Of a stretch of DNA of 64,000 bases, positions 1 to 9,338 are shown one piece after another. Each line of letters starts with the position of its first letter. Position 1 is the first letter of the stretch. Position numbers and translations under genes: made by a program. The notes beneath the pieces were generated by a model. That model had not been told where the DNA came from. It did no database searches and worked only from the letters and a program-made list of their open reading frames with translations. Source of the DNA: Hahella sp. KA22 (lineage in GTDB: Bacteria > Pseudomonadota > Gammaproteobacteria > Pseudomonadales > Oleiphilaceae); NCBI RefSeq assembly GCF_004135205.1, contig NZ_CP035490.1, forward strand, positions 1,240,001-1,304,000. The letters are read 5' to 3'.

Positions 1-2663
1 CGCTTGAGGTAGGAGAGAGAGGAGTAGCCTGTACCGAAATCGTCCACGGTGATGCGCACCCCCATCTCCCTCAGACGGGAGAGCATAAACTGGGTGCGGC
101 TCATGTTTTCCATAAGCGTGCTTTCCGTCAGCTCCAGATCCAGCAGATGTGGGGGAAGGTCTGTGTCCTGCAGAACTTTGCGCACCAGTTGCGGTAAGTT
201 GCTTTGACGTAACTGATGGGCGGAAAGATTGACGGATACCTGTATATTATCCAGCCCCTCCCGGCTCCAGGCGGCGGCTTGAGCGCAGGCGGCGCCAAGC
301 ATCTGCTCTCCCAGCTCGGTGATCAAACCGCTTTCCTCCGCCATGGGCACGAAGTCGCTGGGGCCGATCAGTCCCCTTTGAGGGTGCCGCCAGCGCGCCA
401 GCGCTTCTACCCCGGTAATGCGACCGCTATCCAGCGATAATTTGGGCTGGAAGAAAACTTCCATCTGTTGATTTTGTATCGCTCTGCGTAGTTCAGTCTC
501 CACCTCCAGGCGCATGCGCGACATGCTGCGCAACATGCGACTGTAAAACTCATAAGTGTTGCCGCCGAGGTATTTGGCCTGCCGCACCGCCATATTGGCT
601 TGCTGCATCAGAGTTTGGATTTCCCAGCCGTTGTCAGGGGCCTGAGTGACGCCTATTGAGGTTGAAACGTAAAACTCATGACCATCGATATTGAAGGGTG
701 CTTTTAGTTCATCCAGCAGTTGCTCACAGAAACGGCTCATCTGGGAGCGGCTTTTCGCCGGGGTGAGAATGGCGAATTCATCGCTGCCCAGGCGCGCCAG
801 GGTATGGACGTGGGGTGCGGTTTGTGAAATGCGCGTAGCAACCTGCTTTAACAGCTCATCCCCGCGGTCCTGACCCAGGCTTTCATTCACCTGTCGAAAG
901 CGGTCGACATTCAGGAGCAGCATATTAATGCTGAGTCCTTGCTCCCGCACTTTGCGGAGAATTTTATCCAGTCGCTCACGGAATAACATGCGATTCGCCA
1001 GCCCGGTCAATTCGTCATAGTTCAGCAGATAGTGGAGCTTCTCGTCCGCCTGTTTACGCTCCGTCAGGTCGGAAAACAGGCCTGCGTAATGCGTGGTGGC
1101 GCCTTCTGAATTGATGATCGAAGTAATTTGCAGCCACTGACAGTAGAATTCGCCGGACTTGCGCTTTTCATATAACTCGCCTTGCCAGCGGCCCCGTAAA
1201 GACAGCTCATCGCGAATTCGGCTGAACACTTGTCGCTTGTTGGGCGCCTGGCTGAAATCCTCAAGACTGCTGCCGATTACTTCTTCTGTTTCATAACCCG
1301 TGATCTGACTGAATGCGTTGTTGACAGTGAGGAAGCGGAACTCGGTATCCAAGGCGAAGACGCCCTGAGGCGTATGGTCAAAGACGGACTTGGCTAACAG
1401 CAGCTGTTCATCGCGGCTTTTCTCTTTGCTGATATCTCGGCGCGACCCGATCATACGGGTAATGCGGCCCAGCTTGTCGAAGCTTACGGGTTTACCGCAA
1501 TCCTCCACCCAGATCCAAGCGTCTTTGGCGGTGGTGACGCGATACTGTACTTGATAAGTGTTACTCAAACCTTTCAGGCACAGCATCATTTCTTTTCTAA
1601 TGCGTGGGCGGTCGTCAGGGTGTATCAGACCATGCATGCGCTCGACGAAGGCGGTCGCCGACAATTCACGAGGACCAAAGGCGTCGTGAAAGAATGATTG
1701 ATAAAGGGAGTTTCTCGGAATATCCCAATCCCACAAGGCTAACCCGGTGGCTTCTATGGCCTGCGATAAACGGGTCTGGCTTTTCATCAGCGCGTCGCTG
1801 ATATTTTTCCGTAGTTTGATTTGCTGACTGAGAATACGGTTGGCTTCGGACAATTCGTGGGTGCGTTCGCAGATTGCGCCTTCCAGTTCCTTTTGCGTTT
1901 CCCGCAATTCCTGTTCAATCTCTTCTCGGTAAGTTATTTCATATGCTAGCTGTTGATTAAGCAGTTCTGAAGCGGAGCGGGCGTTATCCAGATAGGCGAT
2001 CAAGCCTTGCATCTGCAGATTCTGATTAAGGTAGCGACTGGAGGCGAGGTACCATAACGCGGCGAGCGGATAGAGAAAGACGCTGAGAATGGCCGCGTTG
2101 GTCAGTAACTCTGGAGGGAGGGGCTGCCTACCGTTTAACAGCACTGCAAGCGATAGAAGAGGCATCGCGCTGAGAATAATAAACGGGGTGCGCCAGACGC
2201 CGAGAAAAAAGGATAGAAGGCCCGCGCCAACGAACTGGGCGATAGTGGCGCTGTCCAGCCATGACGCGGGAAGATCCATGATGACGTATGCGGTTATCGG
2301 CCCCAACACGGTGGCGATTGCAGCGCTGAGTAGTACATAAAGCCTGCTAAGATTAGCGACGTTGCGAGGCAGGTTGGCGCTCTCATTCTGTAATTGCGCC
2401 TGAGCCTGTGAGCCGAAGGCGACGAGCAGAACTGCGCAGAAAGCTCCCAGCGCGGTGAGGCCGATCAGAGGCTCTATGGCCTGATGGGGAAAGGCGGTGG
2501 CGACAAACCCCATGGTGATTGAAAAAAGCAATGCGGCGGCGTGGCGACTGCGACGCCCCAGCTTTATGAGTTGCTCCCGACGCACCGTGAGAGGTTTAGG
2601 GCGCGCCATGGTCGACATCAGCTTTAAACTGCTTGCTTGAATATCGTTTGTCCCGGGGTGCAT
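1..2663 (-). CDS. Membrane PAS-GGDEF-EAL c-di-GMP protein, 3' end outside the window
   Basis: This is a bifunctional-type cyclic di-GMP enzyme whose C-terminus lies beyond the left edge; about 887 codons are visible. In-frame ATGs occur at 2663, 2618 and 2609, and I cannot choose between them. The first ~210 residues hold about six hydrophobic segments. A coiled-coil linker, two PAS domains (the second near 'FDHTPQGVFALD') and a GGDEF domain follow. The GGDEF signature reads RLGSDEF, so the first Gly-Gly is Gly-Ser, and no RxxD inhibitory site is visible at the usual place. The EAL domain has VEALARW, ELTES and the DDFGTGYS loop, so the visible phosphodiesterase residues are intact. Inference: the protein degrades c-di-GMP, while cyclase activity is uncertain. 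It is transcribed away from uvrD. Confidence 0.9.
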   Translation of the reverse strand, partial: MHPGTNDIQASSLKLMSTMARPKPLTVRREQLIKLGRRSRHAAALLFSITMGFVATAFPHQAIEPLIGLTALGAFCAVLLVAFGSQAQAQLQNESANLPRNVANLSRLYVLLSAAIATVLGPITAYVIMDLPASWLDSATIAQFVGAGLLSFFLGVWRTPFIILSAMPLLSLAVLLNGRQPLPPELLTNAAILSVFLYPLAALWYLASSRYLNQNLQMQGLIAYLDNARSASELLNQQLAYEITYREEIEQELRETQKELEGAICERTHELSEANRILSQQIKLRKNISDALMKSQTRLSQAIEATGLALWDWDIPRNSLYQSFFHDAFGPRELSATAFVERMHGLIHPDDRPRIRKEMMLCLKGLSNTYQVQYRVTTAKDAWIWVEDCGKPVSFDKLGRITRMIGSRRDISKEKSRDEQLLLAKSVFDHTPQGVFALDTEFRFLTVNNAFSQITGYETEEVIGSSLEDFSQAPNKRQVFSRIRDELSLRGRWQGELYEKRKSGEFYCQWLQITSIINSEGATTHYAGLFSDLTERKQADEKLHYLLNYDELTGLANRMLFRERLDKILRKVREQGLSINMLLLNVDRFRQVNESLGQDRGDELLKQVATRISQTAPHVHTLARLGSDEFAILTPAKSRSQMSRFCEQLLDELKAPFNIDGHEFYVSTSIGVTQAPDNGWEIQTLMQQANMAVRQAKYLGGNTYEFYSRMLRSMSRMRLEVETELRRAIQNQQMEVFFQPKLSLDSGRITGVEALARWRHPQRGLIGPSDFVPMAEESGLITELGEQMLGAACAQAAAWSREGLDNIQVSVNLSAHQLRQSNLPQLVRKVLQDTDLPPHLLDLELTESTLMENMSRTQFMLSRLREMGVRITVDDFGTGYSSLSYLK

Positions 2664-3023
2664 GTTAGTATAATTGTCCGATTTCACTGGAATCCCGCCG
2701 CACAAACAAACCCGTCATATCTGCTTTTGACGGTCGGCGAACCTGGAAAGCAGCGATGCAATGTTGTAATAGGCTGTAAAATTATCCAGTATTAATCGCC
2801 GCAAATATGCAAAGCGGCGACTCCGGTTAGCGGTTCAGTGTGCTTACTGTATGTAACATTTTGTTATTTTTTGTTCGTTGTCCCATTTAACCCGATAGTG
2901 AACTCGCGCACAAGCACTTCGAATAAAATCGGAGATTGGTCTGCGGTTAATTTTCCTGACATGTCTTACGCGGAAAGCCGTTAACAACAAAGCCCTTCAA
3001 ACAAAGAGAGGTAAGTCTCAGCA
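2664..3023. other. Divergent intergenic region upstream of uvrD
   Basis: About 360 bases lie between the divergent EAL gene and uvrD. I see no gene. A 6-bp inverted repeat (CGCCGC 2797-2802 with GCGGCG 2814-2819) is present but lacks a T-run. The stretch at 2850-2890 is AT-rich and probably holds promoters, which I cannot place with confidence. Confidence 0.5.
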
Positions 3024-5189
3024 ATGGACGTAACGGCGGTATTGGACCCGCTTAACGATGCTCAACGCGAGGCGGTTACCGCCAGCGCCCGCAACCTGCT
3101 GGTTTTGGCTGGCGCCGGTAGCGGCAAAACCCGCGTTCTTGTGCACCGCATGGCATGGTTGATTCAAGTCGAGCGTATAGGCGCTCACGCAATAATGGCG
3201 GTGACGTTCACCAACAAGGCGGCGCGGGAAATGCGCGAGCGGGTGGAGTCTCTGCTGCATATTCCTACACGGGGCATGTGGCTCGGCACCTTTCACAGTC
3301 TGGCGCATCGACTGCTGCGCGCGCATTGGCGGGAAGCCGGCCTGCCGGAAAACTTCCAGGTCATCGACTCCGATGACCAGCAGCGCATGCTGAAGCGTGT
3401 GATTCGCGAGCTGGGACTGGATGAGTCCAAGTGGCCTGCGCGCCAGGCGCAGTATTTTATCAACAGCCAGAAAGACGAAGGGCTGCGACCGGAAAACATT
3501 GAGCCGGGTAGCGACGCCTGGCGGCAGACCATGAACAAGATATACCAGCGTTACGACGAATATTGTCGGCAGAGCGGGCTGGTGGATTTTGGCGAGTTAC
3601 TGCTGCGCTCCCATGAACTCTGGCTGCAAAAGCCGGATCTGTTACAGCACTATCAGCAGCGCTTCCAACATATTCTGGTTGATGAGTTTCAGGATACCAA
3701 CACTATTCAGTATGCGTGGCTGCGCGTGTTGGCGGGGGATCGCGTCCCCATGACAGTGGTTGGAGACGATGACCAGTCCATTTACGGCTGGCGCGGCGCC
3801 AAGATTGAGAATATACAACGTTTCCAGAATGATTTCGGCGAAGCGGCCCTAGTGCGTCTGGAGCAGAATTACCGCTCGACGCAGACCATTCTGCGGGCTG
3901 CTAACCACGTCATCGCCCATAACCCAAGTCGCCTTGGCAAACAGCTCTGGACGGATCAGGGGGAAGGCGAGGCGATTGATGTGTATGCCGCGTTTAACGA
4001 GCAGGATGAAGCCAACTATATCGTCGAGTCCGTGCAGTCCTGGGTGAATCAGGGACGCTCGCGTTCGGAAGTGGCGCTGCTGTACCGCTCCAACGTGCAG
4101 TCGCGGGTATTGGAGGAAGCGCTGATTCGCCACGGCGTGCCTTATCGGATTTATGGCGGTCTGCGTTTTTATGATCGTCTGGAAGTCAAAAACGCGGTGG
4201 CCTATTTACGTCTGGCTCATTTCGCTCACGATGACGCCGCCTTTGAGCGGGTGGTCAATATCCCCCCTCGCGGCGTTGGCGCCAAGTCGTTGGAGACATT
4301 GCGCGACGCCGCTCGCGAGCGTAGAGCGTCGTTGTGGCAGACCACCGTGGCGGCGGTTGGGGCAGGTTTGCTTAAAGGCAAGGCGGGAGTTGGCCTGAAG
4401 CACTTTATTGAAATAGTCGAAACCCTGCGTGAGTATGCGAAAGAGAACAGTTTGCAGGATCTGACCAAGCATATGCTGGATGTCAGCGGCATACTGGAGC
4501 ATCACGCCAATGAAAAGGGCGATAAGGCGGAGGCGCGTAAGGAAAACTTACTTGAGCTGGTGAATGCGGTTGCTGAGTATGAAACGCTCGACAATGAATC
4601 GCCTTTGGCGGAGTTCCTGACTCAGGCGGCGCTGGATGCAGGCGAGCGGCAGGCGGATGCGGAACAGGATGCAGTGCAGCTTATGACACTGCACTCCGCC
4701 AAAGGTTTGGAGTTTCCTTTGGTGTTCCTGACAGGTATGGAGGAAGAACTGTTTCCACACTCGATGGCGCTGGAAGAGGCGGGTCGTCTGGAGGAAGAGC
4801 GTCGATTGTGCTATGTCGGCATCACGCGCGCCATGGAAAAGCTGGTGCTTACTTTCGCGGAAAGCCGCCGCTTGTATGGTCAGGATAAATACCACTCTAT
4901 CTCTCGCTTTGTCCGCGAAATTCCCAATGAGCTATTGCGCGAAGTGCGTTTGCGCTCCGTCGTGAGCAAGCCTATGTTTTGGGATCGTGGTCCGGCGCAT
5001 GGCGCGATTGGCGAATCCGCGCAGCAGTCGGGTATTTCCCTTGGGCAGCGGGTGCGACATGAAAAGTTTGGCGAAGGCGTGGTGCTGAACTATGAAGGCA
5101 GTGGGCCGCATTCTCGCATTCAGGTGAATTTCGACGATCAGGGCAGTAAATGGCTGGTGCTTTCATACGCCAAACTAGAAGTGATTTGA
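3024..5189 (+). CDS. uvrD: DNA helicase II UvrD
   Basis: This is a superfamily 1A 3'-to-5' DNA helicase acting in nucleotide excision repair (removing UvrC and the cut oligonucleotide) and in methyl-directed mismatch repair. The product is 721 aa, close to the 720 aa of the E. coli enzyme, and the N-terminus (MDVTAVLDPLNDAQREAV) follows the UvrD pattern. Helicase motifs appear in order: Q-motif, Walker A GAGSGKT (residues 30-36), TFTNKAAREM (Ia), DEFQDTN (II), GDDDQSIYGWRGA (III), QNYRST (IV), TLHSAKGLEF (V) and YVGITRAMEKL (VI). The C-terminal ~60 residues form a Tudor-like tail of the UvrD/PcrA type (GQRVRHEKFGEGVVL). The ATG follows an AGAGAGG ribosome-binding sequence. Rep is the main alternative, but the start and tail favour UvrD. 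Confidence 0.96.
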   Translation: MDVTAVLDPLNDAQREAVTASARNLLVLAGAGSGKTRVLVHRMAWLIQVERIGAHAIMAVTFTNKAAREMRERVESLLHIPTRGMWLGTFHSLAHRLLRAHWREAGLPENFQVIDSDDQQRMLKRVIRELGLDESKWPARQAQYFINSQKDEGLRPENIEPGSDAWRQTMNKIYQRYDEYCRQSGLVDFGELLLRSHELWLQKPDLLQHYQQRFQHILVDEFQDTNTIQYAWLRVLAGDRVPMTVVGDDDQSIYGWRGAKIENIQRFQNDFGEAALVRLEQNYRSTQTILRAANHVIAHNPSRLGKQLWTDQGEGEAIDVYAAFNEQDEANYIVESVQSWVNQGRSRSEVALLYRSNVQSRVLEEALIRHGVPYRIYGGLRFYDRLEVKNAVAYLRLAHFAHDDAAFERVVNIPPRGVGAKSLETLRDAARERRASLWQTTVAAVGAGLLKGKAGVGLKHFIEIVETLREYAKENSLQDLTKHMLDVSGILEHHANEKGDKAEARKENLLELVNAVAEYETLDNESPLAEFLTQAALDAGERQADAEQDAVQLMTLHSAKGLEFPLVFLTGMEEELFPHSMALEEAGRLEEERRLCYVGITRAMEKLVLTFAESRRLYGQDKYHSISRFVREIPNELLREVRLRSVVSKPMFWDRGPAHGAIGESAQQSGISLGQRVRHEKFGEGVVLNYEGSGPHSRIQVNFDDQGSKWLVLSYAKLEVI

Positions 5190-5406
5190 ATAGCCTGACC
5201 GTTAAGTGATCCGTTAGATTTTGCGCGCGCTCAGCCAGTGTCCTTTTGCCGGATAATAGAGTTATACTGCGGAGCGCAGCCTTCTCGTCGGCTCATCTAA
5301 ACAGGCTATATCCGCCGATTTAGATAGCTTGACGACTGGCGCTGGATGCTTGGCTGCGCAAGGCGCCGAGATCACATAAGAATAAAGACAAAGGAGACGC
5401 AATCGA

Positions 5407-6510
5407 ATGAAAAGACGCTATCTGTTTTCCCTGATGGGCGCAGGCATGCTGGGAATGCTGTTAGGCGGATGCTCCGCCGAGAAAGAAGCGGCGGCCCCGG
5501 TTGCCCAGCAGGCGCCCAAGCAAACCATTCAATGGAAGCTGGTGACATCCTGGCCCAAAAACTTCCCGGGACTGGGTGAGGCTCCAGAGCGCTTCGCTAA
5601 AGAAGTCGAACGCATGAGCGATGGCCGCCTTAAGATCAAAGTCTATGGCGCTGGCGAACTGGTTCCCGCGCTGGAAGTGTTTGACGCCGTCTCTCAGGGT
5701 ACTGCGGAAGCAGGCCATGCCGCATCCTACTATTGGAAGGGCAAAATTCCCGCCGCACAGTTCTTCTCCACCGTCCCCTTTGGTTTGAACGCCCAGGAAA
5801 TCAATTCCTGGATCAGCTATGGCGGCGGTTTGGAGTTATGGCGTGAATTGTATGAGCCATTCGGCGTCGTTCCTATGCTCGGCGGCAACACCGGCGTGCA
5901 GATGGGAGGCTGGTTCAACAAAGAGATTAACTCTCTGGATGACCTGAAAGGCCTCAAGATGCGTATCCCAGGCCTGGGTGGCGAAGTGTTGCAGCGGGCG
6001 GGAGGCACGCCTGTGCAGCTGCCTGGCGGTGAAATTTTCACCGCTCTGCAAACCGGCGCGATTGACGCCACTGAGTGGGTAGGCCCGTACAATGATCTGG
6101 CGTTCGGCCTGCATAAAGCGGCCAAATTCTACTACTACCCAGGTTGGCACGAACCCGGCACTTCGCTGGAATTCACGTTCAACAAGAAAGCGCTTGAGGC
6201 GTTACCGAAAGATCTACAGGCTATCGTTGAGGTCGCCGCGCGTATGATCAATCAGGATATGCTGGATGAATACACGGCGCGTAACAATGCAGCGTTGAAC
6301 GAACTGGTTAACAATCACGGCGTGGATGTCAGACGTTTCCCTGATGACGTACTGAAGGAGCTGCAGGACATCTCCCGTCAGACGATTCAGGAGATTGCGG
6401 AGAAAGATCCCGCAGTGAAAAAGGTATATGAGTCTTATGAGAAGTTCCGCAGTAATGTGTGGAAATACCATGAGATCTCAGAAAGAGCGTATATCAACGC
6501 CAGATCCTAA
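5407..6510 (+). CDS. dctP: TRAP transporter periplasmic solute-binding lipoprotein, DctP family
   Basis: This is the extracytoplasmic receptor of a tripartite ATP-independent periplasmic transporter; it delivers an organic acid to the DctQM permease. The 367-aa product has a lipoprotein signal with lipobox LLGGC (Cys22) and an RR pair at residues 3-4. Its mature part is DctP-like: TSWPKNFPGLGEAPERFA, the G-x-L-x-P-x-x-x-x-F-D region, MRIPG, and TGAIDATEWVGPYND near residue 220. The GAIDATEWVGP stretch is typical of the TakP/lactate-binding branch that takes 2-oxo or 2-hydroxy monocarboxylates, so such a ligand is likely; this is inference. A ribosome-binding AAGGAG lies upstream of the ATG. 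The permease genes are on the opposite strand beyond yciA, an unusual split arrangement. Confidence 0.9.
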   Translation: MKRRYLFSLMGAGMLGMLLGGCSAEKEAAAPVAQQAPKQTIQWKLVTSWPKNFPGLGEAPERFAKEVERMSDGRLKIKVYGAGELVPALEVFDAVSQGTAEAGHAASYYWKGKIPAAQFFSTVPFGLNAQEINSWISYGGGLELWRELYEPFGVVPMLGGNTGVQMGGWFNKEINSLDDLKGLKMRIPGLGGEVLQRAGGTPVQLPGGEIFTALQTGAIDATEWVGPYNDLAFGLHKAAKFYYYPGWHEPGTSLEFTFNKKALEALPKDLQAIVEVAARMINQDMLDEYTARNNAALNELVNNHGVDVRRFPDDVLKELQDISRQTIQEIAEKDPAVKKVYESYEKFRSNVWKYHEISERAYINARS

Positions 6511-6526
6511 AGCGTTCGGCAGACAC

Positions 6527-6557
6527 AAAAAACCGCAGCTCAGACTGCGGTTTTTTT
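6527..6557. terminator. Bidirectional intrinsic terminator between dctP and yciA
   Basis: The hairpin is AACCGCAG (6531-6538), a 6-nt loop and CTGCGGTT (6545-6552). A T-run follows on the plus strand and a matching A-run precedes it, so it can serve both convergent genes. Confidence 0.9.
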
Positions 6558-6578
6558 ATGCCTCGGCCATACGCCTGT

Positions 6579-6974
6579 TCACTCTCCGGCAGGTACTGCG
6601 CGAATGCGTCCGGAGTCGTCAATCGCAACCAGCACAAATACGCCTTCGGTTACCTTGCGGGGAGTATTCTGATGGTTGTCGCGGGTCCAAACCTCCACTT
6701 CGATATGCATGGAGCTGGTGCCGATATTCACCATGCGCGCATAACAACTGACTTCCGCGCCGATTCTGACTGGAGATAGAAAATCCAATTGTTTCACGGA
6801 TATCGTCGCAGTCCGACCCTTGGCGATACGACCGGCCATGCTGGCGGCGGCCAAGTCCATCTGCGACATCAACCAGCCAGCGTAGATATCGCCGTTGGAG
6901 TTGGTGTCCTTATCGAGAGCAATGACGCGAAGCGCCAATTCTCCGTTAGGTGCTGAGCTACTAGAAGCTTTCAT
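6579..6974 (-). CDS. yciA: Acyl-CoA thioesterase, YciA type (hotdog fold)
   Basis: This enzyme hydrolyses acyl-CoA esters in the cytoplasm; YciA enzymes accept a broad range of chain lengths. I start at the ATG at 6974 (131 aa), preceded by TAAGAGAAC, rather than at an upstream ATG at 7013, because E. coli YciA is ~132 aa and begins just before the equivalent of 'GELALRVIA'. The hotdog motif is clear: DTNSNGDIYAGWLMSQMDLAA, where the Asp of NGDI is the expected catalytic acid, followed by the TISVKQLDFLSPVRIG strand and IEVEVWT. It sits between the TRAP receptor and TRAP permease genes; co-transcription with the upstream dctQM is possible because strand and direction match. The spacing from dctM is ~100 bp. 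Confidence 0.9.
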   Translation of the reverse strand: MKASSSSAPNGELALRVIALDKDTNSNGDIYAGWLMSQMDLAAASMAGRIAKGRTATISVKQLDFLSPVRIGAEVSCYARMVNIGTSSMHIEVEVWTRDNHQNTPRKVTEGVFVLVAIDDSGRIRAVPAGE

Positions 6975-7075
6975 GACAGTTCTCTTATATTTATGAAAAT
7001 CCGTTATCTGCAAGTTTAGGCGCTGGTGAGGCGATTCTCCGCCAGTATATCCATTGCGCCTGAACTGCGGGGCGA

Positions 7076-8455
7076 CTACGGCCCGTAAACCACCTTAGGC
7101 AACCAGGTCGCCAGTGACGGCCAGGCCGCCAGCAGACAAAGCATTAATACCTGGATTGCGATAAATGGGACCACGCCCATGTAAATGTCCGTCGTTTTCA
7201 CATGGCTTGGAGCGACCCCGCGTAAATAAAACAGCGAAAACCCGAAGGGCGGGGTCAGGAACGACGTTTGCAAATTCAAGCCAATCATGATGCCCAGCCA
7301 GATGGGATCTACGCCCATCGCCAGTAACACCGGGCCGACAATGGGCACCACGACGAAGGTGATCTCAATGAAGTCGAGAATAAAGCCCAACAGGAAAATA
7401 ACCAGCATCACTACCAGCACCGCCATGAATACGCCGCCGGGCATGGATGTGAAAATATCTTTGATCAGCTCATCGCCGCCATAGGCGCGGAACACCAGTG
7501 AGAAAATGGTGGCGCCTATCAGAATCATGAACACCATACAGGTGACGCGGGTAGTTTGCTGACAAACGTCCCTTAATACAGAAAGCGAGATCTGGCGTTT
7601 ATAAATCGCCAGGATAATGGCGCCAAATGCGCCCACGCCTGCGGCTTCCGTTGGCGTGGCGACGCCGGACAGAATTGAGCCAAGGACGGCGATAATCAGC
7701 GCCAATGGCGGCGTCAGGTCGCGTAACAGGGAGAGCTCGCGGGAGTGCATTTCCTGCTTGCTCAGTTTTTCGCCTGCTGGCAACAGCTCGGGTTTAACCA
7801 GCGCCAGCACAAATAGATAAATAATGTACAGCAAAACCAGTACAAGGCCCGGGATCAGCGCTCCCACGAACAGGTCGCCTACGGATACCGTGTCAGGATT
7901 GAAGATACCCATATCGCGCTGGGCCTGTTGGTATGCGCTGGATAGCACATCGCCCAGCAACACCAGGGCGATCGACGGGGGAATGATCTGACCCAAGGTG
8001 CCTGTAGCGCAAATTGTGCCCGTGGCTACTGCTTTACTGTAATTGCTTTTCAGCATGGTGGGCAGGGAGATCAGGCCCATCGTCACCACGGTGGCGCCGA
8101 CGATGCCGGTGCTGGCCGCCAGCAACATGCCCACGACCGCCACGGAAATGCCCAGACCGCCAGGAATATTGCGGAACAGCATGGCCATGCTTTCCAGCAG
8201 GTTCTCCGCGATCTTTGACTTTTGCAGCATGCAGCCCATAAACACAAACAAGGGAACCGCCAACAGAGTCTGGTTATTCATCAAACCATATAAGCGGCTG
8301 GGAGTGGCCAGCAGGAAGCTATTATCAAAAACTCCCGCCATGGCGCCAATGCCAGCGAAGGCGAGGGCGGTGCCGGCGAGAGAGAATGCGACGGGATAAC
8401 CGCAAAGCAATACCAGGCAAACAGCTGCGAACATGAACAGCGACATATACTCCAT
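7076..8455 (-). CDS. dctM: TRAP transporter large permease, DctM family
   Basis: This is the large membrane subunit of a TRAP transporter; it forms the Na+-driven translocation path in the inner membrane. The product is 459 aa with about 12 hydrophobic segments. The conserved DctM features include GYPVAFSLAGTALAFA at the N-terminus, the GATVVTMGLISLPTM and GTICATGTLGQIIPPSI segments, GVATPTEAAGVGAFGA, and the C-terminal LNLQTSFLTPPFGFSLFYLRG. The start codon is one base after the dctQ stop, so the two genes are probably translationally coupled. The partner receptor is most likely dctP on the opposite strand. It is longer than the shortest DctM proteins (~425 aa), as in the TakM-type branch. 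Confidence 0.95.
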   Translation of the reverse strand: MEYMSLFMFAAVCLVLLCGYPVAFSLAGTALAFAGIGAMAGVFDNSFLLATPSRLYGLMNNQTLLAVPLFVFMGCMLQKSKIAENLLESMAMLFRNIPGGLGISVAVVGMLLAASTGIVGATVVTMGLISLPTMLKSNYSKAVATGTICATGTLGQIIPPSIALVLLGDVLSSAYQQAQRDMGIFNPDTVSVGDLFVGALIPGLVLVLLYIIYLFVLALVKPELLPAGEKLSKQEMHSRELSLLRDLTPPLALIIAVLGSILSGVATPTEAAGVGAFGAIILAIYKRQISLSVLRDVCQQTTRVTCMVFMILIGATIFSLVFRAYGGDELIKDIFTSMPGGVFMAVLVVMLVIFLLGFILDFIEITFVVVPIVGPVLLAMGVDPIWLGIMIGLNLQTSFLTPPFGFSLFYLRGVAPSHVKTTDIYMGVVPFIAIQVLMLCLLAAWPSLATWLPKVVYGP

Positions 8456-8456
8456 C

Positions 8457-8996
8457 TCAGTCTTGCTCCTCTTGTCCGCGGGAATGATTGGGGTCGATGA
8501 TCAGGCAAAGGTTGCGCAGCGCCTCTGCGAGGCCCTGCGCGCCAAGCACAACAACCAGCGCCAAGATGAGCGACTTTAAGATGAAGACCGCAGGCAGGCC
8601 GGCCGCTTCGGCGGACACCTCGCGAATGCGCCAGCTCTGCGCTATATAAGGCCAGCTTTCTATGCCGATATAGATGATCAAAGGGAATAGAAGAAGTAGC
8701 GTTCCCAACAAGTTCACGATGGCTTTGCCGCGCACGGAGAATCGTTGATAAAGAATATCCACCCTGACGTGCTCGTCGTGTTTCAGGGTGTAGGCGGAAG
8801 CAATCATGAATACGAAGCCGTGCATGTAGAGCACGGATTCTTGCAGGGCGATGGAACTGTTATTGAAGACATACCTGAGCAGGACGACGGCGACAGTTCC
8901 GACTACCATTCCGATATTGAGCCAGGAGATAATGGCGCCGGTTTTCTCGGTGAATGCGTCAATGAGTCTCACAACCGCAGTGAGGCCGTTAGTCAT
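8457..8996 (-). CDS. dctQ: TRAP transporter small permease, DctQ family
   Basis: This is the small four-helix membrane subunit that partners DctM. The product is 179 aa with four hydrophobic segments: near residues 18-40, 50-72 (YMHGFVFMIASAYTLKHDEHVRVD), 90-112 and 135-158. The sequence LKHDEHVRVDILYQRFS after helix 2 is the conserved DctQ signature. The ATG at 8996 is preceded by AAGGAAAATCC. It is the first gene of a minus-strand dctQ-dctM unit, with yciA possibly read through as a third gene. Its promoter must lie in the 9000-9200 region shared with the divergent pstS. Confidence 0.9.
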   Translation of the reverse strand: MTNGLTAVVRLIDAFTEKTGAIISWLNIGMVVGTVAVVLLRYVFNNSSIALQESVLYMHGFVFMIASAYTLKHDEHVRVDILYQRFSVRGKAIVNLLGTLLLLFPLIIYIGIESWPYIAQSWRIREVSAEAAGLPAVFILKSLILALVVVLGAQGLAEALRNLCLIIDPNHSRGQEEQD

Positions 8997-9229
8997 TATG
9001 GATTTTCCTTCTTGTTGTTAGATGGGGCTATCAGCGTTTCGACCGAGTCGACAGCCCTTCATGTCCACAGCTCTTACTTCTGACATATCTATGCATACGA
9101 CGCCCGAAAAATCCCTAATGTGAAGCAGTCTCTTGTTTCCTTAACCGGGGCGGGAATTCAACCGCTAAGTTTAACCTGAGTAAAAGGGGAATGCGATGCG
9201 CCTTGGGTGAAATCACGTTGCAATCTGAA

Positions 9230-9280
9230 TGTCACAACGCGTCATTGTGTAACATCCCTGTCACATTCGAATCCTATAGT
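9230..9280 (+). promoter_or_regulatory. PhoB-dependent pstS promoter (Pho boxes and -10)
   Basis: Half-sites TGTAACA (9248-9254) and TGTCACA (9259-9265) have their GTAA and GTCA cores 11 bp apart, the PhoB spacing. A further TGTCACA (9230-9236) and GTCATTG (9241-9247) lie just upstream. A -10 hexamer TATAGT (9275-9280) follows the last half-site by ~10 bp, with the box in place of a -35, as at PhoB-activated promoters. Phosphate-starvation induction of pstS is inferred. Confidence 0.8.
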
Positions 9281-9338
9281 GGCGATCAATCCGACGAACC
9301 TATCGGATACGTCGTTACAAAACCAGGAGTTCATCCCT

